From Puia sp. (GTDB lineage Bacteria > Bacteroidota > Bacteroidia > Chitinophagales > Chitinophagaceae), in the NCBI GenBank assembly GCA_031292515.1, contig JARLGZ010000109.1:53740-117739 (forward strand): DNA of 64,000 nt. The letters are read 5' to 3'. The notes under the pieces are model-generated. The model ran no database searches, was not told where the DNA came from, and was given only the letters and a program-made list of their open reading frames with translations. Below are positions 53,427 through 63,600 of this stretch, piece by piece (the first letter of the stretch is position 1; the number at the start of each line of letters is the position of its first letter). The position numbers were made by a program, and so were the translations under genes.

Positions 53427-54803
53427 TTAAAGAGCCAAAGCATAGCCGAATATTATATAAGCCACACAGGATAAGGCAAATGCCAGCAATGCATAGGGCA
53501 GTTGCGTCAAACCATTTTCAAGATTATTGCATTCCGTACTCTGCGCCGTAAGGATGGTGGCATCCGAATACAGACAGGCGTTGGAGCCGAAGACCCCGGC
53601 GCTTATGACGGCGCCGCAATTCAGCAGCACATTGGACCCCAAATGATTGGCCAGGGGTACCACGAGCGGAATCGACACCGCGTAGAGCCCCCAGGACGAG
53701 CCGGTGGTCACGGCTATTACGGACAGTGACCCAAAGACGAGTACGGGCAGCAATTGCCTGTTGACATAGGGAGACACACCGTTCAGCACATATTGCGTCA
53801 ACCCCATTTTGTCATTTACGTCCTTCAGCACATAGCTCATGACCAGGATTGCCAACGCATATACCATGCTGTTAAAGCCGCTGAAAACGGTCTCCGATAA
53901 TTGGCGGAAACTCCCGAGCTTTATAACTATATAGTACAGGAACGTGAAAGTCACAGCGATCATCACGCCCTTCAGCGCATCGATATTGAAATACAGGGTG
54001 GCTGCCAGCAATACGATAATCGGCAACAGGAAGTAGATCACTTTGGGCGACTTCCGTTCTTCGAAAGGGGAAATATCCAGGGCGCTACTCATGCTGAATG
54101 TTGTCGTCGTCAGCTGACCGGTAGTCGATGCGAGGATTTCGGCTTTCTTCATCCTCCCGAACCAGGGAAGAACTCCGTAGATGAATAAGGGGATGATTAG
54201 CACGGAAATATACCCGTACGAGACAAACGGGATCATCTTCCAGTAAGTGGCCAGACCGGCTCCCTTAACGGCGACGTGCGAGGTCTCGAGGATATTGCCA
54301 ATGAAGATCGTCCAGGTCGAGATGGGAACGATCACACACCAGGGTGCGGCGGTCGTGTTTACGATATAGGCGAGCATGGATCGGGGGACCCTGAAGGCAT
54401 CGGTGATCTTCCGCATGGAGAGACCGACCGTGAGGGCACTCAGGTAATCGTCCAGGAAGATGACCAGCCCCAGCACCCAGGCGCCCATCAACCCCTGACG
54501 TTTCGATTGCAGTCTCTGCAAGGCCCATTCGCCGAATTTCAACGTTCCCCCGCTTCTGACCATCAGCCCGATCAGCGAACCATAAAGACCGCAGACGAGA
54601 ATGACCCATACGGTGCTTTCATCTTCCATGACTTTATACAGGGAACCGATGAAATCGGTAAATACATTTGTATGGTCATGATAGCCGATGAGGAGAAAGC
54701 CGACGAGACAGCCGATGAGCAGCGGTTCGAACGAAGTCCGGGAAAGGATCGCCAGGACGACTACCACCAGCGGCGGAATTATACACAAAGCACCATAGCC
54801 CAT
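53427..54803 (-). CDS. NhaC-family sodium/proton antiporter-like transporter
   Basis: This 458-aa inner-membrane protein has about 11-12 hydrophobic segments. NhaC-family features include VWVILVCGLYGSLIGLMVRSGG, VIFLDDYLSALTVGLSMR (the Asp pair in a helix break), VNTTAAPWCVIVPISTWTIFIG and TGSSWGLYAVSIPLVVPLA. The last has the G-S-S-W region, and VFGSNACLYSDATILTAQSTECN is present too. NhaC relatives include Na+/H+ antiporters and organic-ion exchangers. Position inside an amine-degradation gene train suggests it imports the amine product or exchanges it for Na+ or H+. That role is inferred from neighbours only. Confidence 0.85.
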   Translation of the reverse strand: MGYGALCIIPPLVVVVLAILSRTSFEPLLIGCLVGFLLIGYHDHTNVFTDFIGSLYKVMEDESTVWVILVCGLYGSLIGLMVRSGGTLKFGEWALQRLQSKRQGLMGAWVLGLVIFLDDYLSALTVGLSMRKITDAFRVPRSMLAYIVNTTAAPWCVIVPISTWTIFIGNILETSHVAVKGAGLATYWKMIPFVSYGYISVLIIPLFIYGVLPWFGRMKKAEILASTTGQLTTTTFSMSSALDISPFEERKSPKVIYFLLPIIVLLAATLYFNIDALKGVMIAVTFTFLYYIVIKLGSFRQLSETVFSGFNSMVYALAILVMSYVLKDVNDKMGLTQYVLNGVSPYVNRQLLPVLVFGSLSVIAVTTGSSWGLYAVSIPLVVPLANHLGSNVLLNCGAVISAGVFGSNACLYSDATILTAQSTECNNLENGLTQLPYALLAFALSCVAYIIFGYALAL

Positions 54804-54834
54804 TCTTAATGTTTTATCGCAAGGATCTTGCTGT

Positions 54835-56271
54835 TTAAAAGTTCAACCCGCCTATGCTGATCAGTTTCTTTTCCAGGTATTCATACAGGCCTTCCGACCC
54901 GCTTTCATGTCCTTGCCCGCTGTATTTCCAGCCTCCGAAAGGAGCTTCCGTCCCGTGAGGGGCCCATTCATTGATACCCACGATGCCGAATTCCAGGCGC
55001 TCGGCGGCCTGGATAGCCGTTTGCAGGTTATTGGTAAAGAGATAGGCTGCCAGCCCATACTCCGTGTCGTTTGCTTTTGCGATGGCATCTTCCATGTCTT
55101 CAAACGAAAAGAGCGGCAGGATCGGTCCGAAGATCTCCTGCCTTGCCAGAACGGAAGATTGCCCGGTGCAGGCAACGACTGCAGGCTCTATAAAATAGCC
55201 CCGTCCCTCTCCGGCCGGGGGGTGGCCGCCTGTGAGAACCTGAGCGTCTTCCGCGCGGGCTTTTTCCAGTAAGGCGAGAACGCTGTCACGCTGTTTGCGC
55301 GTGATGAGCGGACCTACCTGTACACTCTCGTCGAATCCGATGCCCGTTTTTAAGCCCGCTACATAACCCGTTACCAGCCTGGCAAACTCGGTATAAATCT
55401 TCTTATGAACATAGAACCGCTGGGGCGCTATGCAAACCTGTCCGTTATTTCTGAACCGTGCTATCGAAGCGGCTTTTGCGATCGCGTCGACATCTACGTC
55501 TTCAAAGATGAGCACCGGGGCGTTACCTCCCAGTTCCAGCGAAAGCCGGGTATGTGTCCTCGAGGCGCCGTCCATCAATAGCTTCCCTACCCGGGTGCTT
55601 CCGGTGAAACTGATCTTCCGCAGGGCGGGGTTATCCAGCATGGCGTCACCGATGGCCTCCGGATCTCCGATCAGCAGGTTGAGGACGCCCTTGGGAAGGC
55701 CAGCATCGATCAGGGCTTCTGTCATCCGGACCGCCGACAAAGGGGTCGTTTCAGCGGGCTTGGCGACGACCGTGCAACCCGCGGCCAATGCAGCCGCCCA
55801 GGCGCGGGCGGGATTATAGGCGGGGAAATTCCAGGCGGTGATGACCCCAACGACGCCCAGCGGTTGCCAGATCACCGTGCTGCGCTTGTCGGCACGATTT
55901 GCCGGTATTACACGTCCATAGGCTCTCTTGGCTTCTTCCGCATACCATTCGAACAGATTCGCGGCGACATTCCATTCACCCCTGGCCTCCGCCAGCGGTT
56001 TACCGCTTTCCAGGACCATATCCCTGGCCAGCAATTCCACCCGTTCCCGGATCAACAGGGCCGCTTTTTTGAGGATAGCCGCCCTGATGTAGGGAGTAGT
56101 TTTACGCCAGCTTTTAAACGCCGTTTGTGCGGCGCCGATCGCCAGATGACAATCCGCCGCGCCCGCATAGCTCAAAGCGGCAATCGCCTCTTCCGTTGCC
56201 GGGTTGACAAGTTCGATCACTTGTTTGCCGATCGCTTCTGCCCAGGCGCCGTCGATATATTGTTTGTACAT
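54835..56271 (-). CDS. Aldehyde dehydrogenase, succinate-semialdehyde/aminoaldehyde type
   Basis: This 478-aa NAD(P)-dependent enzyme oxidises an aldehyde to an acid. The cofactor loop ITAWNFPAYNPARAWAAALAAG leads to KPAETTP and FTGSTRVGK. The catalytic pair is E246 (LELGGNAPV) and C280 (NNGQVCIAPQRF). EIFGPILPLFSF and PFGGWKYSGQGHESGSEGL complete the family motifs. It is closest in kind to GabD and relatives acting on succinate semialdehyde or 4-aminobutanal. It lies 22 bp downstream of a GABA-type aminotransferase gene, the usual gabT-gabD pairing. Confidence 0.9.
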   Translation of the reverse strand: MYKQYIDGAWAEAIGKQVIELVNPATEEAIAALSYAGAADCHLAIGAAQTAFKSWRKTTPYIRAAILKKAALLIRERVELLARDMVLESGKPLAEARGEWNVAANLFEWYAEEAKRAYGRVIPANRADKRSTVIWQPLGVVGVITAWNFPAYNPARAWAAALAAGCTVVAKPAETTPLSAVRMTEALIDAGLPKGVLNLLIGDPEAIGDAMLDNPALRKISFTGSTRVGKLLMDGASRTHTRLSLELGGNAPVLIFEDVDVDAIAKAASIARFRNNGQVCIAPQRFYVHKKIYTEFARLVTGYVAGLKTGIGFDESVQVGPLITRKQRDSVLALLEKARAEDAQVLTGGHPPAGEGRGYFIEPAVVACTGQSSVLARQEIFGPILPLFSFEDMEDAIAKANDTEYGLAAYLFTNNLQTAIQAAERLEFGIVGINEWAPHGTEAPFGGWKYSGQGHESGSEGLYEYLEKKLISIGGLNF

Positions 56272-56293
56272 GCAGAATAGTTGTTGGTTGTTG

Positions 56294-57598
56294 TTAAATG
56301 GCAGTGGTCAATTTCTCCAGCCCTTGCTCTATAATATCCAGCCCGCTGACAAGCAATTCTTCCGCGATAACCAGCGGGCTCAGGATCCGGATCACATTGC
56401 CGTTCACGCCGGCATTGATGAGGATCAGGCCCCGGTCTGCGCACCAGGCGATCAGTCTCTTGCAGAGATCAGCATCCGGCTGAAAGGGGTCCCCGTCTTT
56501 GACCAGTTCGAACGCCATCATGGCGCCAAGCCCGCGGACATCCCCGATTGCCGGGAAACGCTGCTTCATCCTGTCGAAACGTTCCCGCACGATCTGTCCC
56601 ACACGGGCGCCCAATGTATTGATATCGATCTGTTCCATATACTCCAGGGTTGCGAGGGAGGCCGCACAGCATACGGGATTACCCGGATAGGTTCCGCCGA
56701 TCGTGGAAGGCTTGCAGGAGTCCATGATGGCTGCCCTGCCGATCACCGCACCGATAGGCATCCCGCTGCCCATCGATTTTGCCCAGGTCGATAAATCGGG
56801 GGTTACATCATAGTGCTGGTAAGCGGCCCATTTCCCGGTTCTGCCAAAACCGCTTTGCACTTCATCGAGTATGAGGATGATGCCATACCGGTCACAGATC
56901 TCGCGAAGACCCGACAAATACTTCCGGGGGACGACATGAAACCCTCCCTCTCCCTGCACGGGCTCTATGATGATTGCGGCGACTTCCCCGGCAGGAACCT
57001 GTTTGCGGAAAAAATCTTCCAGTTCGCGCAGATGGGCGCCGGAGAATTCGTCGGGGGTCAGACCGCCACCATGACGATAGGCATCGGGAAACGGGATCCT
57101 GTATACCTCGGGGGCAAACGGTCCGCAACCCAGTTTGTAGCCGACTTTCGAAGTCAGGGTCATTGCCATCATCGTGCGTCCATGAAAGGCTCCCTCGTAA
57201 CAGATAATAGCTTGTCTCCCGGTGGCCTGCCTTGCGATCTTAATGGCGTTCTCAATGCTCTCCGCGCCCGAGTTGGTCAGCATCACTTTCGTGTGATTGC
57301 CATGAGGGAAAAGAGAAACGAGTTTTTCGGCAAGTTGCATGTAGAGGTCATAGGTTGCTACATTGAAACTGCAATGGATCAATGTCGCGGCCTGCCGTGC
57401 GATCGCTTCCACCACAGGTGGGGGACAATGACCTGCATTCACAACGCCGATACCGCCGGCAAAATCGATCATCGCCCGTCCGTCCGCGTCTGTGATCACG
57501 CTTCCTTTAGCGCTCACCGCGGTGGATGGATTGAAAATGCCGATCGCATTGGGCACGAATTTTTTTCTTCTTGCTAACAGATGGTTTGAGTTGTCCAT
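56294..57598 (-). CDS. Class-III aminotransferase, GabT-like
   Basis: This 434-aa PLP enzyme begins MDNSNHLLARRKKFVPNAIG and has NSGAESIENAIKIARQATG, YEGAFHGRTMMAMTLTS, IIIEPVQGEGGFHVVP, LDEVQSGFGRTGK (D245) and lysine K274 in TWAKSMGSGMPIGAV. This is the standard 4-aminobutyrate aminotransferase layout; the product succinate semialdehyde would pass to the adjacent aldehyde dehydrogenase. It follows the amine oxidase gene after 57 bp. Confidence 0.92.
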   Translation of the reverse strand: MDNSNHLLARRKKFVPNAIGIFNPSTAVSAKGSVITDADGRAMIDFAGGIGVVNAGHCPPPVVEAIARQAATLIHCSFNVATYDLYMQLAEKLVSLFPHGNHTKVMLTNSGAESIENAIKIARQATGRQAIICYEGAFHGRTMMAMTLTSKVGYKLGCGPFAPEVYRIPFPDAYRHGGGLTPDEFSGAHLRELEDFFRKQVPAGEVAAIIIEPVQGEGGFHVVPRKYLSGLREICDRYGIILILDEVQSGFGRTGKWAAYQHYDVTPDLSTWAKSMGSGMPIGAVIGRAAIMDSCKPSTIGGTYPGNPVCCAASLATLEYMEQIDINTLGARVGQIVRERFDRMKQRFPAIGDVRGLGAMMAFELVKDGDPFQPDADLCKRLIAWCADRGLILINAGVNGNVIRILSPLVIAEELLVSGLDIIEQGLEKLTTAI

Positions 57599-57655
57599 GG
57601 CTGTTTGTATGGTTAGACTTTTAAAATAGATACGTTCCCTGTTCTTTCCCTTTTT

Positions 57656-59230
57656 TTACTTCGCCGGCTCCCCGATCTTCGCAGCGATCAACGCAGCCGC
57701 TTCCCTGGCCGTTTGCGCGCCGCCGTTCATATACCCTTGAAAATCCCTGCTGACATGTTCCCCTGCGAAATAGATATTACCGACAGGAACCGCTTCCCAT
57801 CCCGCCAGGGTGGACCATTGTCCTTTTTTAAAGGAGCTGTAGGCTGCTGCGCTAAATGGATTTTTTGCCCAGCAGAATTTGACCTGCCGCCCGTTCCATG
57901 CCTTCCCGGCGCCCGGATAGATCTTATCCAATGCGGGAATAAAATCCTTCACCAGTTCCTCCGTCTTCCGTTGATAGAGGGAATCGCCGAAATCACCTCC
58001 GCCGAACACGGTGAAACTCCCCCGTCCCTCCGACTGGCGCTGGCTGCTGTCCCATCCGCAGCCAAAGGAGATATCGGTAAAAGTATATCCCTGTTTCCCG
58101 GCAGTACGCCATGGCTTGCTATCCATCCCCATGACGAATTTGCAGCTGTTGCCATAACCGATCTCGTCGATGCATTTCCTTTTTTCATCCGGCATATCGA
58201 CCGAAAATTTCAGGGTCCTCAGGATGGTGAAAGGCAGCGTGAGCAGCAGATAGTCGACGTCCAGGTTCCTGACCGATCCACCCTGTTCAAGCGAGATACG
58301 ATAGCCGCCCGCCGCATGAGAATCGATGGCCACCAGTTTATGATTCATAACCACCCGATCACTGATCTGCCGGTACAGGGCGTCTGTCAGTTGCTGGCTT
58401 CCCCCCTGGATTTTAAAGACTTCATGATCATTTCCAAACAACTCATAATCCGTCGCGGCGGCCGGGGGCGCTTCGAACATGATCAGGAAATTGACGGCGG
58501 ATTGCTCAGACGCTTCCATCCCATATTCCCGGGTCAGTACGACGTTCAGAAAATCATAGAGCCATCCGCCGATTCCTATGCCGGACAGGTATTCCGTAAT
58601 CGATTGGTGGTCCAGGCTACGGAATGAACCGGCCGTCTCATGACTGATCTTTTCCGGCAACGATCGGATATCCGCCACCAGCCTGCCGACAAATGGAGTA
58701 ATCGCGGTCTTCAGATCCTGCTGCCCGAGCTGCTTCCCCCCAAAATAAAATGTTTTTGGGATCAGCCGGTCTTCGCGAAGGTCATACAATGGCAGGTTCA
58801 GTTCTTTGACAAGCTGGTGGATATCCGTGTGGGTGGTGTCCACAAATTCGCCGCCGATATCGGTCGTGATCCCAGCCCCGAAGCGGTCCTTCAAGGTATA
58901 CATCCTCCCGCCCACCCGGGCAGCCGCTTCATAAACAGTCGCATGGATTCCTTGTTTCTTTAGCTGATAGCAGGCGTTCAGCCCGGCTATTCCCGCGCCG
59001 ATGATGGCTACCTTGCGTCCCTCTTTTTTGGAACCTGTGGGGCCGCCCGGGGGCCATGCCTGCAACATGCCCGGCGCGACTGCCAGGCCGCCGGCGACAT
59101 AAACAGCATTGCGCAGGAATTCTCTCCTGCTCCGTCGCCTCGCTTCCAGGGAAGCTGCAAGACCTGTATCTTGCCGCACGGCCTCGGAAAACGCCCTCTG
59201 CAAAAAACCGGTTAATGGACTATGTGGCAT
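57656..59230 (-). CDS. Tat-exported flavin monoamine oxidase
   Basis: This 524-aa flavoprotein oxidises a primary or secondary amine to an aldehyde or imine with release of H2O2. The dinucleotide site is KVAIIGAGIAGLNACYQLKKQG, followed by the amine-oxidase GG motif EAAARVGGRMYTL. The C-terminal FAD contact is IYFAGEHVSRDFQGYMNGGAQTAREAA. The N-terminus carries a twin-arginine motif at residues 34-40 (SRREFLR) followed by a hydrophobic stretch (NAVYVAGGLAVAPGM), after an unusually long 33-residue leading segment. A folded FAD protein would therefore work in the periplasm, between SusCD uptake and the inner-membrane transporter. Spacing to susD is 22 bp. Confidence 0.9.
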   Translation of the reverse strand: MPHSPLTGFLQRAFSEAVRQDTGLAASLEARRRSRREFLRNAVYVAGGLAVAPGMLQAWPPGGPTGSKKEGRKVAIIGAGIAGLNACYQLKKQGIHATVYEAAARVGGRMYTLKDRFGAGITTDIGGEFVDTTHTDIHQLVKELNLPLYDLREDRLIPKTFYFGGKQLGQQDLKTAITPFVGRLVADIRSLPEKISHETAGSFRSLDHQSITEYLSGIGIGGWLYDFLNVVLTREYGMEASEQSAVNFLIMFEAPPAAATDYELFGNDHEVFKIQGGSQQLTDALYRQISDRVVMNHKLVAIDSHAAGGYRISLEQGGSVRNLDVDYLLLTLPFTILRTLKFSVDMPDEKRKCIDEIGYGNSCKFVMGMDSKPWRTAGKQGYTFTDISFGCGWDSSQRQSEGRGSFTVFGGGDFGDSLYQRKTEELVKDFIPALDKIYPGAGKAWNGRQVKFCWAKNPFSAAAYSSFKKGQWSTLAGWEAVPVGNIYFAGEHVSRDFQGYMNGGAQTAREAAALIAAKIGEPAK

Positions 59231-59252
59231 ACAATCTCATTTTTGTGAAAGC

Positions 59253-60644
59253 CTAATAGCCTGGATTTTGTACAACGATTCCGTGCGTCGCATTGATCTG
59301 CGCCAGCGGGATCGGGAAGACGGAATTGGTGGCCGGAACCCCCAGCACATCCGCCACCTGTCCTGTCCTTGCCAGGTCGAAATAGCGGTGCCCTTCGAAA
59401 TTGAACTCCGCCCTATCCTCATCGGAAACAGCCTGCGCATAGGTAGCGTCATCAGGAACGTCGGACGGGCCAAGCGCTGCCAATCCACGGTTCACCCTTA
59501 CCAGGTTGAGGTCCCCCAGGCCGCCGCTCCTTCCCAATGCCTCGGCGCGGATCATATACATTTCCGCGATCCGGATCACATAGGCCGAATTGTCCTTCTG
59601 GGAGATATCGCTGCTGTATTTAAGCGTCCTTCCGTTGGGGTAAAAGTTGGGGCTGCTATAGTCCAGGAGGTTGATACGCAGGTCTGCCGGACGGCTGAGC
59701 AGGAAGTTTTGCAGGTCCTGCGAGGCGATAAAAAACACTTCCGTGGAAGCTGCATCGGGGCGTGCATAAGTTGAAATATTATACTCGCTTTGATTTTGCT
59801 GGTTAAAAGGCAGTTCAAACACGGATTCCTTACTCAGCTTCTGTGTATAGATAGACGGAAAATTGTTCTGATCCAGCAGGCTGAAGGAACCATCGTCGAT
59901 TACGAGCGTGGCATAGTTGGCGGCATCGGTGTAGTCTTTCATGTACAGGTAGACCCTTGCCAGCAGGGCATTTACGATGGCCGGGTTTATATAATTGGCA
60001 TTCCTGGCGGCATCGCCGCTCAGCAGAGTGGCTGACTGGTTGAGGTCGCTGAGAATTGCCGTGTAGGTGTCCGCTACCGTGCTTCTTGCTACGATATCGC
60101 TGGCTGTCTGCACCGTGGTGACGACAGGGATGCCATAGGGAGACGTCAGATCCCAATGATAGCCGAAAGCACGCAGCAGATCAAAATGAGCCAGGGCGCG
60201 GATCGCCAATGCCTGTCCCTTGACACTTGCAAGCAGTTGCAGGGTCTCGGCGGACGTATCCGTGATTCCGTTTTCTCCGGCCAGGATGGCATTGGCGGTC
60301 GCAATCGTATAGTACAACGCCACATACATATTCTGCACGAAAACATTGGAAGAGGTGACACTATAAGCCCCGAATTCATCCAGCGAAGTATTATTGTATC
60401 CCCCGGAAATTCCGTTATCGCTGTTCAGGTCCGCCAGCATGGGGTAAAAGGCGCCATAATATTCCTGCACCTCCAACGTGCTGTAAAGGCCGACGAGAGC
60501 CTCATTGAGGCTGACCGTGTCTTTGAACAGCTTGCTGGCCGGTACGCTTGTCGTCGAAGACTGGTTGAGTTTGCTGCAACCGTTCAGCAGGGTCAATGCC
60601 GCCACCGCAAGGCCCAGGGTCGATATAGAAAGTAATTTCTTCAT
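59253..60644 (-). CDS. SusD/RagB-family surface lipoprotein
   Basis: This 463-aa lipoprotein has signal MKKLLSISTLGLAVAALTLLNGC with lipobox LNGC (Cys at residue 23). The SusD fold shows as N-terminal TPR helices (LNEALVGLYSTLEVQEYYG, ANAILAGENGI, SVKGQALAIRALAHFDLLRAFGYHW) and the C-terminal RagB/SusD segment (YVIRIAEMYMIRAEALGRSGGLGDLNLVRVNRGL, FEGHRYFDLARTGQ). SusD caps the TonB-dependent SusC barrel and delivers ligand. It is paired with susC, 20 bp away. The ligand is not evident from sequence, and no glycosidase is nearby. Confidence 0.95.
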   Translation of the reverse strand: MKKLLSISTLGLAVAALTLLNGCSKLNQSSTTSVPASKLFKDTVSLNEALVGLYSTLEVQEYYGAFYPMLADLNSDNGISGGYNNTSLDEFGAYSVTSSNVFVQNMYVALYYTIATANAILAGENGITDTSAETLQLLASVKGQALAIRALAHFDLLRAFGYHWDLTSPYGIPVVTTVQTASDIVARSTVADTYTAILSDLNQSATLLSGDAARNANYINPAIVNALLARVYLYMKDYTDAANYATLVIDDGSFSLLDQNNFPSIYTQKLSKESVFELPFNQQNQSEYNISTYARPDAASTEVFFIASQDLQNFLLSRPADLRINLLDYSSPNFYPNGRTLKYSSDISQKDNSAYVIRIAEMYMIRAEALGRSGGLGDLNLVRVNRGLAALGPSDVPDDATYAQAVSDEDRAEFNFEGHRYFDLARTGQVADVLGVPATNSVFPIPLAQINATHGIVVQNPGY

Positions 60645-60664
60645 TGTCTTTTTTTTGAATGGGC

Positions 60665-63600
60665 TTAGAAATTGAGGTTCGCTCCAAAAGTCACCGTGCG
60701 TGCCTGCGGATAAGCCGCATAATCGATACCGGCTGTCTGATCGTTGCCTCCGCCGGTGGAACTCACTTCAGGATCGAAACCGATATACCTGGATATTGTC
60801 AACAGATTCTGTACCTGTGCATATAGCCGGATGGAGCTGAAATACTTCGTCCGTGGGATATTATAGCCAAGGTTTACGGTCCGTATCTTCAGGTAGGAAC
60901 CGTTCTCCAGGAATTCGTCGGAGTTCGGAAAATAATTCTGCAGGAGATAGGACGCTCTGGGGATGTCGGTTTTGTCTCCCGGTTTTTTCCAGCGGCCTTC
61001 GATGCGGGTATCGTTATTGGCATAGACCTGCGGAAGATAAGCGGATCCGGGCGTGGAAGCGCCGCTCCATCCCAGGCTTTCATAGGTCGTCCGGATCAGG
61101 TTAAAGACCTTATTGCCATAACTGAACTGCATGGCGATCACCAGGTCGAACTTCTTATACCTGAAATTATTTGTAAACCCGCCAAAGAATTTGGGCCGCG
61201 GGCTTCCGATGGTCGTGGCGTCCCGGGTAAAGTTCACCTGGTCGGCCCGTTCTTTGTTTCCATTATTATCGTAATATTCGGCATCGCCGTTCTGCACATT
61301 CACCCCCGCAAATTTTACGCCGATGAATTCACCGACGGGTTTCCCGATCTTCAGGATATTGGTCGGGGATTGATCGTTGTAAGAGCTGACATACTGGCTG
61401 TCTACGGCAAGTGACTTGATGGTATTTTTCAGGAAGGAAATATTGAAAGAGCTGGTCCAGCTGAAATCGTTCGTGCGGATATTATTCGTCGCAAGCTGGA
61501 ACTCCCATCCCTTGTCCTCGATCTGGCCGGAATTGGTAATGATCGATGCGAAACCGGTGGTGCCGGCAACCGGTTGCTGCCCCAGCAATTTTGTCCTGTT
61601 GGAGACAAAGTATTCGATCGATCCGTTGATGAAATGGTTGAAGAGGTCGAAATCGACGCCGGTATTGAAAGTCTTGTTATTTTGCCAGGAGAGCGCCGGC
61701 GCCGAAAGGTTCAAGGGGCTTAAACCCGCAGACCCGTTATAGCGTGCCGGTCCCCAATAGACCTGGTTCTGGTAGTCGGGTATTTCCTGGTCTCCCGTTA
61801 GCCCGTAGCTGACACGTATCTTCAACGCATTGAAGGTCGTATTGTCTTTCAGGAAACTCTCCCTGGCAAGATTCCATCCGAGAGACGCCGATGGGAAATA
61901 TCCAAAGCGTTTGTCACTCGGGAAACGCGAGGAACCGTCCGCACGGACGGTGGCGGTCAGCAGGTACCTTCCGTCATAGTCATAATTGATACGGGCCAGC
62001 ACCGATTGAAGACTGGAGGTCGTTATCGGGAAGGGCAGCAGGGGTCTTGACACGAAGGCTGCGTCGGAGATATCCTGCACATTTCCGGTTTGCGGGAATC
62101 CTGTTCCCTGCAGCGCGCTATGCTGGACGGTTGTGGATTGCTGGGTAAAGCCACCCAGGGCGGTCAGGCTGTTATCGCCCCACTTCTTCTGGTAGGTCAG
62201 GATATTTTCATTGAGCCAGGTAAGGCTGTTAAGATGACCCGTCAACAATTTTCCGCCTACCGTCTCGGCATCCACTGTCAGGGCGGAGAAGTATTGATTG
62301 TCGTTTACGTCATCATAATCCAGGGACCAGGAAGTGCGGAATCGCAGGGAAGGCAGGATCTTGTACTCGCCGTATACCGAGCCGATCAGCCGGTTGGTCA
62401 GGGTATGTGCATTGATCTGCTGGGCTGACTTTACCGGGTTATCCGATAGCCAGCTCGCCTGGTAGTTTGTAAAATCGGCATATACTCCGGGGGCATCGTA
62501 TACCGGCATCAGGGGCGAGGCCCCCAGCGCATTGGTAACGATCCCGGTATAGGTATTGTCGTTAAAACTCCTCTTATTATCGGACCGGGACGCGCTGATC
62601 GTCATACCGAAGGACAGTTTATCGGTCGCCTGGTTGTCGATGCTCATCCGGGCGCTGTAACGCCGGAAGTAGTTGTCGATGATGATCCCGGTCTGATCGA
62701 AGTAGCCGCCGCCGACAAAGAACTTTGTTTTGTCGTTGCCTCCCCTGGCAGACACTTCATAATTATGGATGGGCGCGGTTCTGAAGATCTGGTCCAGCCA
62801 GTTGGTATTCACCCCGCCAGCCAGGTTGTAATAGGGTGCCACCGGGTCGGGTACCGGGTTGCCGCTGCCATCTACGATGCCTACCCCCTGCAGGACGGAA
62901 AGGGGGCCGAACCGGGAGGTGTCCGCTCCGGCGGCGGCCGATTCATTATTATAGACTTGTATATCGTTGGCGATGGCTTCGTTGGTAAGATCGTAAAATT
63001 GTTTTGAGTTGAGGAAATGTATCTTTTTCTCGACGTTCTGAAAGCCGGTGTAGTAATTCAGGCTGAAGTCCGTCTTCCCCGCTTTGCCTCGTTTCGTAGT
63101 CACAAGCACCACGCCATTGGCTGCCCTTGCCCCATAAATGGCGGCGGCGGACGCGTCCTTCAGGACTTCGATGGATTCGATATCGTCGGGGTTGATGTCT
63201 GAAATGGAACTGATATTCTGTCCGCTTCCGGTGGATTGCCCCGAGAGGTTGTAGGCAGTTCCCAGGGAGGAATTGCTCTCGCTGAGCATGGGCACGCCAT
63301 CTACCACATACAGCGGGTTTTGAGCGCCACGGATACTTACGAGCAACCCTGCTCCGGGTGTTCCCGAAGGCTGCGTGACATTGATGCCGGAAAGCTTTCC
63401 TTCGATACTGACGGCGAGGTTGGACACCGGCTGATCTTTAAAATCTTTGTTCTTGATGGAGGAGATCGCGCCCGTGATGTCGCTTTTCTTCTGGGTCCCG
63501 TATCCTACGACCACCACATCGCTCAACTGGCTCCTGGCTTCCTCCAGTTCCACGTCGACCACGGACCGGCCTTTTATGGGGACCATTCTCGATTTGTAGC

